DNA of 64,000 bases from the IMG/VR virus record IMGVR_UViG_3300042889_002648, positions 1 to 64,000 of that record; one strand, given 5' to 3'. Shown piece after piece: positions 39,083 to 48,076 of the stretch. Source of the DNA: a virus. Under the pieces are notes generated by a model. That model was not told the origin of the DNA. It searched no databases and worked only from the letters and a program-made list of their open reading frames with translations. Position 1 is the first letter of the stretch. Every line of letters begins with the position of its first letter. The translations under genes and the position numbers were made by a program.

Positions 39083-39952
39083 TTATTTATATGTGAAAAA
39101 TTCTTCGGCACAATCTACCAACATATTACATCTTTTGGAGATAAGATAATTTAATACCTTACTGTTGGATTTTGCTGGTGCCGCGGCATAAGCTTCATTG
39201 ATTTTTTGTACCACTTCATCAGGTATACACGATAAGTCAATGACACGTGAATTGCGAGAATAGTTACGATAGACGTCATCTGGCATAACGTCCCTAAGGT
39301 TGCCTTTTTTCAGTGCAGCATACCATTCATCAATCTTCTTAGCGCTTAATGGTTTTTGACGTCCACCGTCAACAAACACGCGATCTTCAGAGAGTACATT
39401 TGGTACACCATCTCCGCTGTCCCCACGGAAGATATGTTCACATAGGTAACGATGTGGATTTGAGTCTGTAATTAGTTTTTTAGTCATTGGACTAAATTGA
39501 GTTACATTATCATACTTTTGCAGCTGGATAAAATCTTTATCAGCGCTAATGATCATGACTGGTTCATAAGAACCAAACTCTTGTGTATTTTCAACAAGTG
39601 TTGCAATAACATCATCGGCTTCTGCGTGTGGTGCACCAACAACACTATATGGCATATGCTCTATAATCTCATCACGTACTGTATTAATAATGCCAAAGAT
39701 CATATCCCAATCTAATGGAGATGAGTCTCTATTCTTTTTGCGTGATGCCTTATATTCAGGATAATATTTTTTGCGCCAACTTCCACTGTCAACAGCGAGA
39801 ATCATGCGTCCATACTTATCACGGTATTTGACATTATACATTCTCAAGCTATTGAGAATAATATGACGCATAAAATCTTCAGTAATATTTCCCCGCGCTG
39901 ATTGAGAGAAGATTCCCGCAATAGCAATTCCGCTATAGTCTACAATTTGCAT
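39083..39952 (-). CDS. rnh: RNase H / 5'-3' exonuclease (FEN1 family)
   Basis: 289 aa, like T4 RNase H (305 aa). Metal-binding motifs: VDYSGIAIAG, ILAVDSGSWRKKYYPEYKAS, GAPHAEADDVIATL, MIISADKDFIQL and FRGDSGDGVPNVL. It removes RNA primers and flaps from lagging-strand fragments. Its partner gp32 is in the window. The early promoter -10 box lies 7 nt before the ATG. Confidence 0.92.
   Translation of the reverse strand: MQIVDYSGIAIAGIFSQSARGNITEDFMRHIILNSLRMYNVKYRDKYGRMILAVDSGSWRKKYYPEYKASRKKNRDSSPLDWDMIFGIINTVRDEIIEHMPYSVVGAPHAEADDVIATLVENTQEFGSYEPVMIISADKDFIQLQKYDNVTQFSPMTKKLITDSNPHRYLCEHIFRGDSGDGVPNVLSEDRVFVDGGRQKPLSAKKIDEWYAALKKGNLRDVMPDDVYRNYSRNSRVIDLSCIPDEVVQKINEAYAAAPAKSNSKVLNYLISKRCNMLVDCAEEFFTYK
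39084..39091 (-). promoter_or_regulatory. T4-type late promoter box inside the rnh 3' end
   Basis: TATAAATA followed by A, 12 nt before the ATG at 39071. Confidence 0.55.
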
Positions 39953-39959
39953 ACGGTTT

Positions 39960-39988
39960 ATTATATACTAATTTGCCTAGTTTGTAAA
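39960..39988 (-). promoter_or_regulatory. Sigma70-like early promoter, RNase H
   Basis: TTTACA (39983-39988) - 17 nt - TATAAT (39960-39965); the -10 box ends 7 nt before the ATG. Confidence 0.78.
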
Positions 39989-40423
39989 TCATTTTTTCCA
40001 TAAATTTTTCACATGAGCGCTGTGTATTTTCACACCGATAAACTCATTGTAATAATCATCTGTCAATAGCACTTCTTTAGTGAATTGCCACTTTGCTTCA
40101 ATATAAGATAGTTCACCTTTTGCTTTACAAAACTCAAGTATTTCACGCCGAAAATCAGCTGGACGTTCATCAACCAAAAGCTTAACTTTTTCACTGCTGC
40201 CATAGTACTTTGCCCAATCACTTTGAATAATGTCAATACGCTTTCGTTTTTGGCCTTTCAGCGGTGGACGTTTTCTTTTTGTAATTAACAGCTTTTTGCC
40301 GATATACTTTTTGCCGTTTAATACATCTGTAATTTCATAGATGAATCCAATGCAGCCTTCTGCAATTTTTAGTTCGGCATCTTCTTTAGTAAAAGTGTTA
40401 TTTTGATACGTCCATGGACTCAT
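39989..40423 (-). CDS. GIY-YIG-like endonuclease family protein
   Basis: 144 aa. GFIYEITDVLNGKKYIGKKL matches a divergent GIY-YIG core; DWAKYYGSSEKVK, FRREILEFCKAKGELSYIEA and YYNEFIGVKIHS complete the pattern of a family common in marine T4-like phages. It is not clearly a mobile homing enzyme; a resident nuclease is more likely. Confidence 0.72.
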   Translation of the reverse strand: MSPWTYQNNTFTKEDAELKIAEGCIGFIYEITDVLNGKKYIGKKLLITKRKRPPLKGQKRKRIDIIQSDWAKYYGSSEKVKLLVDERPADFRREILEFCKAKGELSYIEAKWQFTKEVLLTDDYYNEFIGVKIHSAHVKNLWKK

Positions 40424-40432
40424 ACGATTTAT

Positions 40433-40630
40433 TTATTCATCGTCTTCTGAGTCGCCTTCGGTGCCATACAAATGGTGTGTACCACAAAACGGGCAAAACT
40501 CTGGATATAATTCATCGCGTTCTAGGTCGCCAAAATCGTCTTCATCGTCACAATAGTATTTGTCGTCATCATCGTCCCAAATAACTTCATATACATACTT
40601 GCATTTTGGGCATCTATTATTTTCGTTCAT
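40433..40630 (-). CDS. Small acidic zinc-ribbon protein
   Basis: 65 aa with CPKCKYVYEV at residues 8-17 and CPFCGTHH at about 46-53, a rubredoxin-like zinc knuckle pair. Between them is a very acidic stretch (WDDDDDKYYCDDEDDFGD). It follows nrdA by 5 bp. Function unknown; a DNA mimic is conceivable. Confidence 0.6.
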   Translation of the reverse strand: MNENNRCPKCKYVYEVIWDDDDDKYYCDDEDDFGDLERDELYPEFCPFCGTHHLYGTEGDSEDDE

Positions 40631-40635
40631 TGTCT

Positions 40636-42288
40636 TTATGCTTCACATGTAGTGCAGGTTGTAATTGAACGTGCAAGTTCTTGTGAAGGATTTGTACCAC
40701 GTTGATAATACAAGCTCTTAATGCCGTTCTCCCAGGCAAAGATCATAAGTTCATTTACAAGCTTTGGCTTTGCATCAGATGAAATCATGATGTTTAAACT
40801 CTGCCCTTGGTCAATGTATGGTTGGCGTTGTGCAGCTTGAATAATAATATCCTTCTGAGAAATTTCGCCAAACGTTTTAAATACAGCGCGCTCTTCAGGA
40901 GTTAGTGTTGTTAAGTGTTGCACGCTGCCACCATGAACAAGTATATCTTTCCAAACATCAGATTTATCCAATCCTTTGCGCTGCAGCAATGTTTTAAGAT
41001 AAGGATTCTTAAATGTGAATTTACCTTTGGCAAGATCCTTAACAAAGTAATTACTATTAAGCGGCTCAATACTTGGACTTACTTGTCCTAAGATAAAGCT
41101 GCTGCTTGTTGTAGGTGCAACCGCCAGTGTTGTTGTATTACGGCGCCCATAACCAACAAGCAACTCAGGCTCTCCATATAGTGTGGCAAGTTCCGTTGTT
41201 GCTGCATCGGCGTCTTCACGTATCTTACTCCAAATTTGAATGTTACGTGCTTGTGCTTCAATACTCTCAAATGCAACATCATTCTTTTGTAGGTAATTAT
41301 GCCAACCTAGTACTCCTACGCCCAATGCACGTTGGCGTATTGCAAAATTACGTGGCGCGCTCATGTGAGCCATACCTTCGGTCTTGTCTATAAATTCCGT
41401 CATAACGGCATCCAAGAAATATACGAGTGTTTGTATGGCATCTGTCTGCGCAAGTTCGTCCCACAGCTCAAGGTTGAGGCTGCTAAGATTGCATACAAAA
41501 CTTTCGTCGGCCGTTGTGCTTAGGAAAATTTCACTGCATAAGTTACTGGCATGAATAGTTTTACCTTTATCCTTATAAACCTGCGGTGCAGCATTGTTTG
41601 CGTTATCACTAAAGAAAATGTATGGATATCCACTCTCAAATCGTTTCTTGATAACCTTGCCCCATACCGAACGTTTTTCTTTATCGCCCGCCTTCATTAA
41701 ATTCATCCATTCATCACTAACAGTAACGCCAATACTCATATTTTGTATCTTATGGCCTTCACCTCGAATTTTTAAAAATTCTTCAATATCTGGATGATCA
41801 ATTGGTAGGTATGCCGCAAAGGAGCCACGTCGTACATTGCCTTGCGAGACAACATCCATAAGTCCTTCATACAGCTCCATAAAATGGACTGCACCAGTAC
41901 TTGTTCCTCCGCTGTTAATAGGTGCGCCGCGTCCACGTACATCACCAAAGTATGCGCTTGTTCCTCCGCCATGCTTTGTCATCATTGCAATCTCAGCATA
42001 TTTACTGCCAGCAATTTCTTCAAGCGAATCGCTAATATAACTGCCAAAGCAACTAATAGGTAACCCGCGCTTACGTCCAAAGTTGCTCCAGATTGGGCTG
42101 CTTAAAGAATAATAACCAGCATGTAAGTAACCTAAAAATTTTGAGCCAAAGCCTTTAAGATTTAATAATTTCTCTGCATGCGCCGCAATATCAGCCATGC
42201 GCGCCTCAGGCGTTTCGCCTTCTACCAAATAGCCACGTTCAAGGAATTTTCTTGAATCGGCATTCAACCAATGTATTTGTTCATTCAT
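40636..42288 (-). CDS. nrdA: Ribonucleotide reductase class Ia, large subunit
   Basis: 550 aa. Catalytic residues are visible: LPISCFGSY (first redox Cys), ASNLCSEIF (thiyl Cys with N and E), SFVCNLSSLNLE (second redox Cys) and the C-terminal pair CTTCEA. TTTLAVAPTTSSSFILGQ is the substrate loop. Cellular and T4 NrdA are about 750 aa; here the N-terminal ATP cone is absent, so dATP feedback at that site should be lacking. It makes dNTPs from host ribonucleotides, with NrdB. Confidence 0.93.
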   Translation of the reverse strand: MNEQIHWLNADSRKFLERGYLVEGETPEARMADIAAHAEKLLNLKGFGSKFLGYLHAGYYSLSSPIWSNFGRKRGLPISCFGSYISDSLEEIAGSKYAEIAMMTKHGGGTSAYFGDVRGRGAPINSGGTSTGAVHFMELYEGLMDVVSQGNVRRGSFAAYLPIDHPDIEEFLKIRGEGHKIQNMSIGVTVSDEWMNLMKAGDKEKRSVWGKVIKKRFESGYPYIFFSDNANNAAPQVYKDKGKTIHASNLCSEIFLSTTADESFVCNLSSLNLELWDELAQTDAIQTLVYFLDAVMTEFIDKTEGMAHMSAPRNFAIRQRALGVGVLGWHNYLQKNDVAFESIEAQARNIQIWSKIREDADAATTELATLYGEPELLVGYGRRNTTTLAVAPTTSSSFILGQVSPSIEPLNSNYFVKDLAKGKFTFKNPYLKTLLQRKGLDKSDVWKDILVHGGSVQHLTTLTPEERAVFKTFGEISQKDIIIQAAQRQPYIDQGQSLNIMISSDAKPKLVNELMIFAWENGIKSLYYQRGTNPSQELARSITTCTTCEA

Positions 42289-42308
42289 AATCTAAATTTA
42301 TATATCGC

Positions 42309-43313
42309 TTAAAACAAATCAAACAAATCGTCTTCGCTAAAGCTTTGGCCTTTTTTGCTATATTCCGTTGGGCGGCTATGGAAAAAGTCGGTCATGTTAT
42401 TACCATGCAACTGCTCGTCAAACCAAAGAGTATCTTTTAGCAGTGTCTCATCGCATGTGAAAGGTTGTGCAAATCCAATTGCAACCATGCTTTCATTTAT
42501 ACGACTCTTGATAAACTCTTTAAGAATTGGTGCACTTAGTCCGTGTTCGTTTACGCCGTTAACCATCCAATCAACAATCTTGCTCTCAGCTTTAAATGCC
42601 TCGATTGCTTCACTTGCAATGCGCTCTTCAAGTTCAGCGTCAAAGAGTTCAGGATGCTCTTCACGTATGGTATTAATAATCTTAATACCAACAAGTGCAT
42701 GAATATTTTCTTCATTGCGAGTATACTTAACTTGTTGGTCAGTATCTTTAAGCACATTCTTAAATGTAGCAAACCAATTAATTACATAAAATTGGCTAAA
42801 GAGACTTACGTTTTCAACAAATAGAGTAAACAAGATAAGAGCATATAGGTATTGCTTTTTGCTATCCTTATAAAAACGGTGTGTATATTTCTTAAGATAC
42901 TTAACTCGTCCTTGAATCCATTCCAGCTTGAGGTTCTCTTCAAAGATATCTTCAAGTTCAAGAACAGATAGCAACCGCTCATATGCGCTGTTATGAATAA
43001 CTTCAATGTTGGCCATTACATAACCCAAGTCTTGTAGTGCAGGATGCGGCAAGTTTTCTCCAAGTTTTGCCCAGAATGTTTTTACCGCAACTTCAATTTG
43101 ACCAACAGCACTCAATGTGCGTACAATAATCTCACGATATTGATCTGTTAATACGGTCTTGAATTGATGAACATCTGCACTAAAGTTAAATTCTTTATCT
43201 GTCCAAAAACCATTATGCATGGCCTCAATGAATTGTTCAGTCCATGGATAATGGTTTGGTTTTCGTGAAATTTGTTCTTCAAAAATGCTGTGTTGTTTTG
43301 TCTCGTTATTCAT
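42309..43313 (-). CDS. nrdB: Ribonucleotide reductase class Ia, small subunit
   Basis: 334 aa. Iron ligands and radical region: VMANIEVIHNSAYERLL, KYTRNEENIHALVGIKI and LFTLFVENVSLFSQFYV. The C-terminal FSEDDLFDLF is the acidic/aromatic tail that docks NrdA. It lies 20 bp upstream of nrdA and has an early promoter. A thioredoxin-like gene at 14.7 kb may supply electrons. Confidence 0.93.
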   Translation of the reverse strand: MNNETKQHSIFEEQISRKPNHYPWTEQFIEAMHNGFWTDKEFNFSADVHQFKTVLTDQYREIIVRTLSAVGQIEVAVKTFWAKLGENLPHPALQDLGYVMANIEVIHNSAYERLLSVLELEDIFEENLKLEWIQGRVKYLKKYTHRFYKDSKKQYLYALILFTLFVENVSLFSQFYVINWFATFKNVLKDTDQQVKYTRNEENIHALVGIKIINTIREEHPELFDAELEERIASEAIEAFKAESKIVDWMVNGVNEHGLSAPILKEFIKSRINESMVAIGFAQPFTCDETLLKDTLWFDEQLHGNNMTDFFHSRPTEYSKKGQSFSEDDLFDLF

Positions 43314-43337
43314 AAATCGTAAAGCGTGTATACTATT

Positions 43338-43365
43338 ATTATATACTAATAAAGTAAAATGTAAA
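43338..43365 (-). promoter_or_regulatory. Sigma70-like early promoter, nrdB-nrdA
   Basis: TTTACA (43360-43365) - 16 nt - TATAAT (43338-43343), 24 nt before the nrdB ATG. Confidence 0.78.
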
Positions 43366-43370
43366 CAAGA

Positions 43371-43664
43371 TTATTTACGATTTTCATTCATAGCCCGACG
43401 GCGTATGCTACGCAATGCGCCATTATTTGAATCTCTCAAAATGACGGTATGTTTTGGATTTTTCTTTGCGTAATTATACAAGCTCTGTTGCTCGTCATCA
43501 GCCAAGTCTAGGTATTTACCCCAGCGCTCAAACTTATTACGACCTGTTTCGAAGCGTCGGAATATTTCAGATGGTACATTAAACAAGCGCCATGTAGCGC
43601 CTGTCTTTGGGTAATCTGATGGTGGCATCGCTACCGATGCGGTTGTCGTGTCTTCAGTTTTCAT
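43371..43664 (-). CDS. Small basic hypothetical protein
   Basis: 97 aa: ATWRLFNVPSEIFRRFETGR, then FERWGKYLDLADDEQQSLYN and a basic end SIRRRAMNENRK. Its start overlaps the upstream stop (4 bp). No family is recognised. Confidence 0.55.
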   Translation of the reverse strand: MKTEDTTTASVAMPPSDYPKTGATWRLFNVPSEIFRRFETGRNKFERWGKYLDLADDEQQSLYNYAKKNPKHTVILRDSNNGALRSIRRRAMNENRK

Positions 43665-44245
43665 TGAACAATATCATGTTGAGTAATTAGGATCCGTTGA
43701 TGTGTTTTATTGTGTGTTGCTGTATATACAGGTACGCCAAAAATAGTTCCGCATGGTGCAACATTTTCACTTATTGTTACCAGTGACTTTTTAAGAGCTA
43801 GGACTTCGCCTGTAAGTGGCAGCGCAACGTCATGACGTAATGTATAGCGCCCTGCACGTAAATGTTGATCTTCTGTCAGGTACCAACGTGATTCATTTAA
43901 CGGCGCAGTATTGATATCAAATCCAGTAACTTCTAAAAGCGCCTTTGATAGCGCTTCATCCGATAATCCTGTCTTTTCTTTAATAAGATATAATGCAGCT
44001 AGGTATGATGCAATTGTTGTTTTGCCAAAAGGTAGCTTATTTAGTAAGCGCTTAACATTAAATACAAGCTTATGAAATACATTATATTTACTGCGCTCTT
44101 CACTCGTTTCAGCCTTGCGTAATATATTACCTTGTGCATCTATCAATCCCAACTTATATGCACCCATTTTTTGCCATGGTGTAGTAAGCAAACGAAGAAA
44201 TCGAAATGCATAAAATGTATCGGCGGCGCGTGTGAATAGTCCCAT
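43661..44245 (-). CDS. Conserved marine-phage protein, function unknown
   Basis: 194 aa. MGLFTRAADTFYAFRFLRLL, TPWQKMGAYKLGLIDAQGNI and YNVFHKLVFNVKRLLNKLP are highly conserved phrases in marine T4-like phages. TAPLNE-S contains an LxE site. The C-terminus has beta strands (CGTIFGVPVYTATHNKTHQR). It is possibly a head-related protein by company. Confidence 0.62.
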   Translation of the reverse strand: MGLFTRAADTFYAFRFLRLLTTPWQKMGAYKLGLIDAQGNILRKAETSEERSKYNVFHKLVFNVKRLLNKLPFGKTTIASYLAALYLIKEKTGLSDEALSKALLEVTGFDINTAPLNESRWYLTEDQHLRAGRYTLRHDVALPLTGEVLALKKSLVTISENVAPCGTIFGVPVYTATHNKTHQRILITQHDIVQ

Positions 44246-44249
44246 AAGT

Positions 44250-44618
44250 TTAGAGTGTTTGTAATTTCTTTACGATCAATAGATCAATAGGTATATTTAT
44301 ATATTCTCCTTTTGGAATGTAATTTAGGTAGAGTAGGAATGTTTTTAGTGCAGGCCAACATTCTTCATCAATACGATAAAAGCACATGCGTGTTGCAGCT
44401 TCAGGATAAAACATATTATAAAATATGATAAGGTGATTAAGTATGAGCCGCTCTTGTAGTATGTCTTTTTCAGTATATCGCCTTAGTAACTTACGTGCAT
44501 ACTTTAAATGTGCGAGGTCAGCACTAAATTCGTCAAAGTCCAAACACTTTGGATTATTATAATGCTTAGCTGCATAAAGCATAAAGTTCTTATCATTCAA
44601 ATCCGTCAATAGATTCAT
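44250..44618 (-). CDS. Conserved phage protein, function unknown
   Basis: 122 aa, helical: NDKNFMLYAAKHYNNPKCLD, FSADLAHLKYARKLLRRY and ERLILNHLIIFYNMFYPEAA. It is conserved in marine T4-like phages next to the 43661 family. The pattern has no catalytic signature. Confidence 0.62.
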   Translation of the reverse strand: MNLLTDLNDKNFMLYAAKHYNNPKCLDFDEFSADLAHLKYARKLLRRYTEKDILQERLILNHLIIFYNMFYPEAATRMCFYRIDEECWPALKTFLLYLNYIPKGEYINIPIDLLIVKKLQTL

Positions 44619-44637
44619 ATTATAATTTATATGAATC

Positions 44638-44949
44638 TTATTGTGCCAGTAGGTCTGTCACCGATTTGCCTTTTTCCCAGAACTTGCAGCTCCAATAGCG
44701 TGCTTTCCATTTTGGTCCTGGGGCATCATCGCAGCTATGACGTGCGCGGAAGTTTTTAAGACGTGCAGGATCATCACGTTTAATTTCCATATTAGGATCA
44801 CCAAATCCAAGCTTGATTACATTGCCTTTATCATTGCGAACATATACATAAAATTTATGCTTATTGTCGTCGCTACGAAACGGCGCATTAAGTGTTACCT
44901 TACGCCCATCGTATTCAGCCTCTTCGGAGATATATTCTTTAAAGCGCAT
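44638..44949 (-). CDS. Conserved small protein with capsid-targeting-like N-terminus
   Basis: 103 aa from MRFKEYISE-E (44949; a Met one codon earlier is possible). The ISE site fits prohead protease cleavage. The body VIKLGFGDPNMEIKRDDPAR and RHSCDDAPGPKWKARYWSCK is a very conserved family in marine phages and resembles small virion or DNA-packaging associated proteins. Function unknown. Confidence 0.68.
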   Translation of the reverse strand: MRFKEYISEEAEYDGRKVTLNAPFRSDDNKHKFYVYVRNDKGNVIKLGFGDPNMEIKRDDPARLKNFRARHSCDDAPGPKWKARYWSCKFWEKGKSVTDLLAQ

Positions 44950-46220
44950 CATATAATTTGATACCAGTTTAGCAGTGCATTAAATGTAGAATTGGTTGCA
45001 TCCGCAGCTATTGCTAATGTGTATACATCAGAAACACCTGCTTGAGTTCGACCTAATTGTAAAAATAAACTTCCCAAATTATCCAATTCTACTGATTCGC
45101 TGGCATTTGTAAGGAATCCGGATTTTACTATGGTTCCACCAGTCATAATTGAATCACTTATTGCAAATTCGGTAGTGACGCAATCTGGGTGAACAGTCCA
45201 TGTAGGAGATGTTGTAAAGGTTGCATTTTTTATTAGAGCCCATTGATATTTTTTATTTTGTTCAATAACAATAGAAACACCAGTAGGAATAATTATACCA
45301 TCTAACTTAGACGATGATAAGCGAATTGATACAGCATTAAAGAATTTTCCTCGATCAGCAGTTGTCGCATTGGTTTGCCGTGTGACAAATACTGATGCCG
45401 ACGATGCCTGACAATATGTAATTGATTCTGGGTTATAGCCACCCTCTGAAATAGCAGTGCTGCATATTTGTTTAAGTGTTCCACTAGCAGATCCTAAATT
45501 TTCAATTTCATATCGTATTGGCAGACATGCAGTTGTCATGTATGTCGTGGTGCGAACATTATCATTATGAAATACATGAGCGACAACAGGTTTACCGTGT
45601 ACAATAAATCCACAACGAACGTCGCCTACACCAAGCCATTCAATGTCAATCCAAAAAATATTAGACTTTGTAACGTCGAGTGTCACGTCTGAATAACCAG
45701 ATCCATTAAATTTATCGCCGATCCATTCGCTTTGAGGTACACGAATTGTTGTACCTAAGCTTTGACTGCGAAGCACAAGGAAGTTTCCAGTGCCATCATT
45801 TTCTAAATATATTCCATTGTCATTACCAAAATAACCAACTCTTTGGCGTAGCCCAGTGACTGGAGTTGCCATAACAAAGGTTGACATAATGAGCAAACTT
45901 TTCCCAGGTTGATATGGCATTACCCGCTTTGACTCGCGAATGACCTTGCTGCCAGTTGTTGTTGTAACTGACATATTGATTGCACTCTCCGCAGAGACAT
46001 GAGTGGTGCTTCCGCCAGACGCAGTTACAGTACTCCATTTATCATTTTCGGTATAACGATGTTGGCTTTCAAATAGCGTGAATGGTTCAGACACACGTAA
46101 ACGTCCAAATGCATCTACAAGAGCGCCACCTGGTGTAATTTGGTCTGATAGCATATTTACCTCGTAACGTGCACCTTGCCGCGTTAGAGTGTTAGTACTT
46201 GATATGTATTGTGTAGGCAT
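44949..46220 (-). CDS. Virion structural protein (head/tail fibre or decoration type)
   Basis: 423 aa. GGALVDAFGRLRVSEPFTLF, ESQHRYTENDKWSTVT, KRVMPYQPGKSLLIMSTFVM, LRQRVGYFGNDNGIYLE and EWLGVGDVRCGFIVHGKP form a conserved beta-rich pattern of marine phage surface proteins. Residues about 100-250 look like a lectin or jelly-roll domain. It probably decorates the head or fibre. Host contact is inference. Confidence 0.72.
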   Translation of the reverse strand: MPTQYISSTNTLTRQGARYEVNMLSDQITPGGALVDAFGRLRVSEPFTLFESQHRYTENDKWSTVTASGGSTTHVSAESAINMSVTTTTGSKVIRESKRVMPYQPGKSLLIMSTFVMATPVTGLRQRVGYFGNDNGIYLENDGTGNFLVLRSQSLGTTIRVPQSEWIGDKFNGSGYSDVTLDVTKSNIFWIDIEWLGVGDVRCGFIVHGKPVVAHVFHNDNVRTTTYMTTACLPIRYEIENLGSASGTLKQICSTAISEGGYNPESITYCQASSASVFVTRQTNATTADRGKFFNAVSIRLSSSKLDGIIIPTGVSIVIEQNKKYQWALIKNATFTTSPTWTVHPDCVTTEFAISDSIMTGGTIVKSGFLTNASESVELDNLGSLFLQLGRTQAGVSDVYTLAIAADATNSTFNALLNWYQII

Positions 46221-46227
46221 TTTTTTA

Positions 46228-46255
46228 TTTACATTTTAAAATTATGTGGTATAAT
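46228..46255 (+). promoter_or_regulatory. Sigma70-like promoter pointing against the flanking genes
   Basis: TTTACA (46228-46233) - 16 nt - TATAAT (46250-46255) on the plus strand, in a 78-bp gap between two minus-strand genes. It would make an RNA antisense to 46299-47069. Confidence 0.5.
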
Positions 46256-46298
46256 AATATAGATTCAATATAATACAACAACGTAATTTAAATACGCC

Positions 46299-47069
46299 TT
46301 AAGATTTGATATTACGTTTTAAAGTATTAATCAATGATGAATCACCTGTAATTATTCCAACAAGTGACAGGAATGTATTCATGATTAGATCCTTTTGAGA
46401 TGGTGTTAAAGTTTTGCCATCTTCAAGATTCTTAACAGCAAGAACCAAAGGTTGAATGTTTGTTTCATCTACCAGACCAACAGCTGCAAGCTGTTTAAAC
46501 TTGGTATAGTCAACACTTTCATTGGTCATCTTGACATCGCCATATTCATATTCGCCATCATCAATATTAATATCGTATTTCTCGTCAACAGCAGTATATA
46601 ATTCGTCAACCGTTGCATAGATGTTTGAGATAGCCTTTACAATATCGTCATCAATATTTTCTTGATCTGAAATGCAATCATAAATCTCTTCAGTCATTTC
46701 TGTAATTTCATCAAGTAAAGCCAATGCTTCACCTACAGGATCGGTTTCCTCTGCGCCCTCTTTAATGCTGTTGCTGCGCTTTTGTAACTCCTTTACAATA
46801 TCGTTAACTTTTGCATATTTTAATGTACCTTCAATGTCAACCAATGAATATGGTTTGGACGCATTATCGGTAACTGCAACAAAGATGTCAGCATACTTGC
46901 CTGCTCTCATTGGAAGACCATACAATTCGATAATGTTATCGACATTTGTATAGTAGGTGTTATTCCCAGGTTTAGCTGCTTTAAATCCAAGAGTCTTTAA
47001 TACGCTCTTAAGTAATTTAATTTCGACTTCAGATGCCGATTCGTTTAGGATATCATTTAGTTTCTTCAT
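46299..47069 (-). CDS. Hypothetical protein, predicted capsid-targeted
   Basis: 256 aa. N-terminus MKKLNDILNE-S has an LNE site. Residues 15-100 are alpha/beta (LGFKAAKPGNNTYYTNVDNI). Residues 105-185 are very acidic and helical (SDQENIDDDIVKAISNIYAT). TNE-S follows a linker near 190. It overlaps the next upstream gene by 4 bp. No family is recognised. Confidence 0.58.
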   Translation of the reverse strand: MKKLNDILNESASEVEIKLLKSVLKTLGFKAAKPGNNTYYTNVDNIIELYGLPMRAGKYADIFVAVTDNASKPYSLVDIEGTLKYAKVNDIVKELQKRSNSIKEGAEETDPVGEALALLDEITEMTEEIYDCISDQENIDDDIVKAISNIYATVDELYTAVDEKYDINIDDGEYEYGDVKMTNESVDYTKFKQLAAVGLVDETNIQPLVLAVKNLEDGKTLTPSQKDLIMNTFLSLVGIITGDSSLINTLKRNIKS

Positions 47070-48076
47070 AGTGATTGAATATATTTATTATAAGTTTCTT
47101 TAAGTGTTACGATTGACTCCATGTTTGGATTGAGCGATACAAATTCATGAATATGTTCTAGGTCGCAAGAACCTGTTGCAAGTGCAACAATTTTAATCTT
47201 ACGTGCAGTCTCTAAGTCAACGGCTTCATCTAACTTATATTCTCCTTTTTTGAGTGTAAGATTAATAACATCGCCTTTTTTGTCGCTCTTTCTATGCTGA
47301 ACATTAATGCGCCCATCAGGAAACTTGTGAAAGATATTAGCTGTTTTTCCATGCAATATATTTCCCGGTGCTGTGATGGTTACAGTACCCATAGAATGAG
47401 TACCAGTAGCTTCATCGAGATTTGCGGATTCAGCATAATATTTTGGATCCAAGAAGTTGATCAAATCTGGGATTTTTGCGTCAACCGTAAATGCATCTGC
47501 TTTGTCCACTGCCATTGAATATAGTTTTGGATTCATATTATATAAGGTAATCATTATAGATTGTCCTTTACGCAATGCCGGCATTTCCTTTCGCATTTTA
47601 GCAGCTGCATCAAGCAGTTCTTCAACATCAATTTTTGGAACAGCTTCTTGTAAAGATTCTTCTTTTACAAGTTTACCGGAATTAATGTCATCTTGGTGAT
47701 CATGGTAATATTCACCACTGTATACAACTCCTCCATTTTTTGCAGCATATTCATACGCACCTTTTCTTGTTTTGAAAGGTTTGATTTTTGCTTTGGCGTC
47801 CTTATTGTAAACAACCCATGATTCACCATAAGCTTCTTCCATTTCAAAATATTCGCTGTATTTTTTGTATGCAGCTTTTATTTGATCCGTCGTATGTGAA
47901 GGATACATCTTTTTGTGTTGAGCTTCAAACTCTTGATATGTTTTTTGTTTCATCTCGGTGTTAAATTGTTGTATGCGTTGCCCTGGGGTGTCCTTTATGT
48001 ATTTATATAATAGGCTAGGTGTACCTTCAAAGCCTGCGCCATATTCTTCATCAAGCTCCAAATTCATGTCCTGCAA
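47066..48076 (-). CDS. Polyprotein-like protein with several prohead-protease-type sites
   Basis: 336 aa; a start at 48067 is equally possible. LELDE near the N-terminus, ESLQE-A, SANLDE-A and YKLDE-A divide it into segments of about 60-130 aa. One segment holds KAKIKPFKTRKGAYEYAAKN, another the KOW/SH3-like MGTVTITAPGNILHGKTANI and KGDVINLTLKKGEYKL. It may be cleaved into internal peptides during head maturation. Cleavage is inference. Confidence 0.55.
   Translation of the reverse strand: MQDMNLELDEEYGAGFEGTPSLLYKYIKDTPGQRIQQFNTEMKQKTYQEFEAQHKKMYPSHTTDQIKAAYKKYSEYFEMEEAYGESWVVYNKDAKAKIKPFKTRKGAYEYAAKNGGVVYSGEYYHDHQDDINSGKLVKEESLQEAVPKIDVEELLDAAAKMRKEMPALRKGQSIMITLYNMNPKLYSMAVDKADAFTVDAKIPDLINFLDPKYYAESANLDEATGTHSMGTVTITAPGNILHGKTANIFHKFPDGRINVQHRKSDKKGDVINLTLKKGEYKLDEAVDLETARKIKIVALATGSCDLEHIHEFVSLNPNMESIVTLKETYNKYIQSL

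Noticed and set aside
40636-43313. Intron or intein in nrdA/nrdB
   Set aside because: Both frames are continuous through the catalytic motifs; the short NrdA is explained by the missing N-terminal cone.
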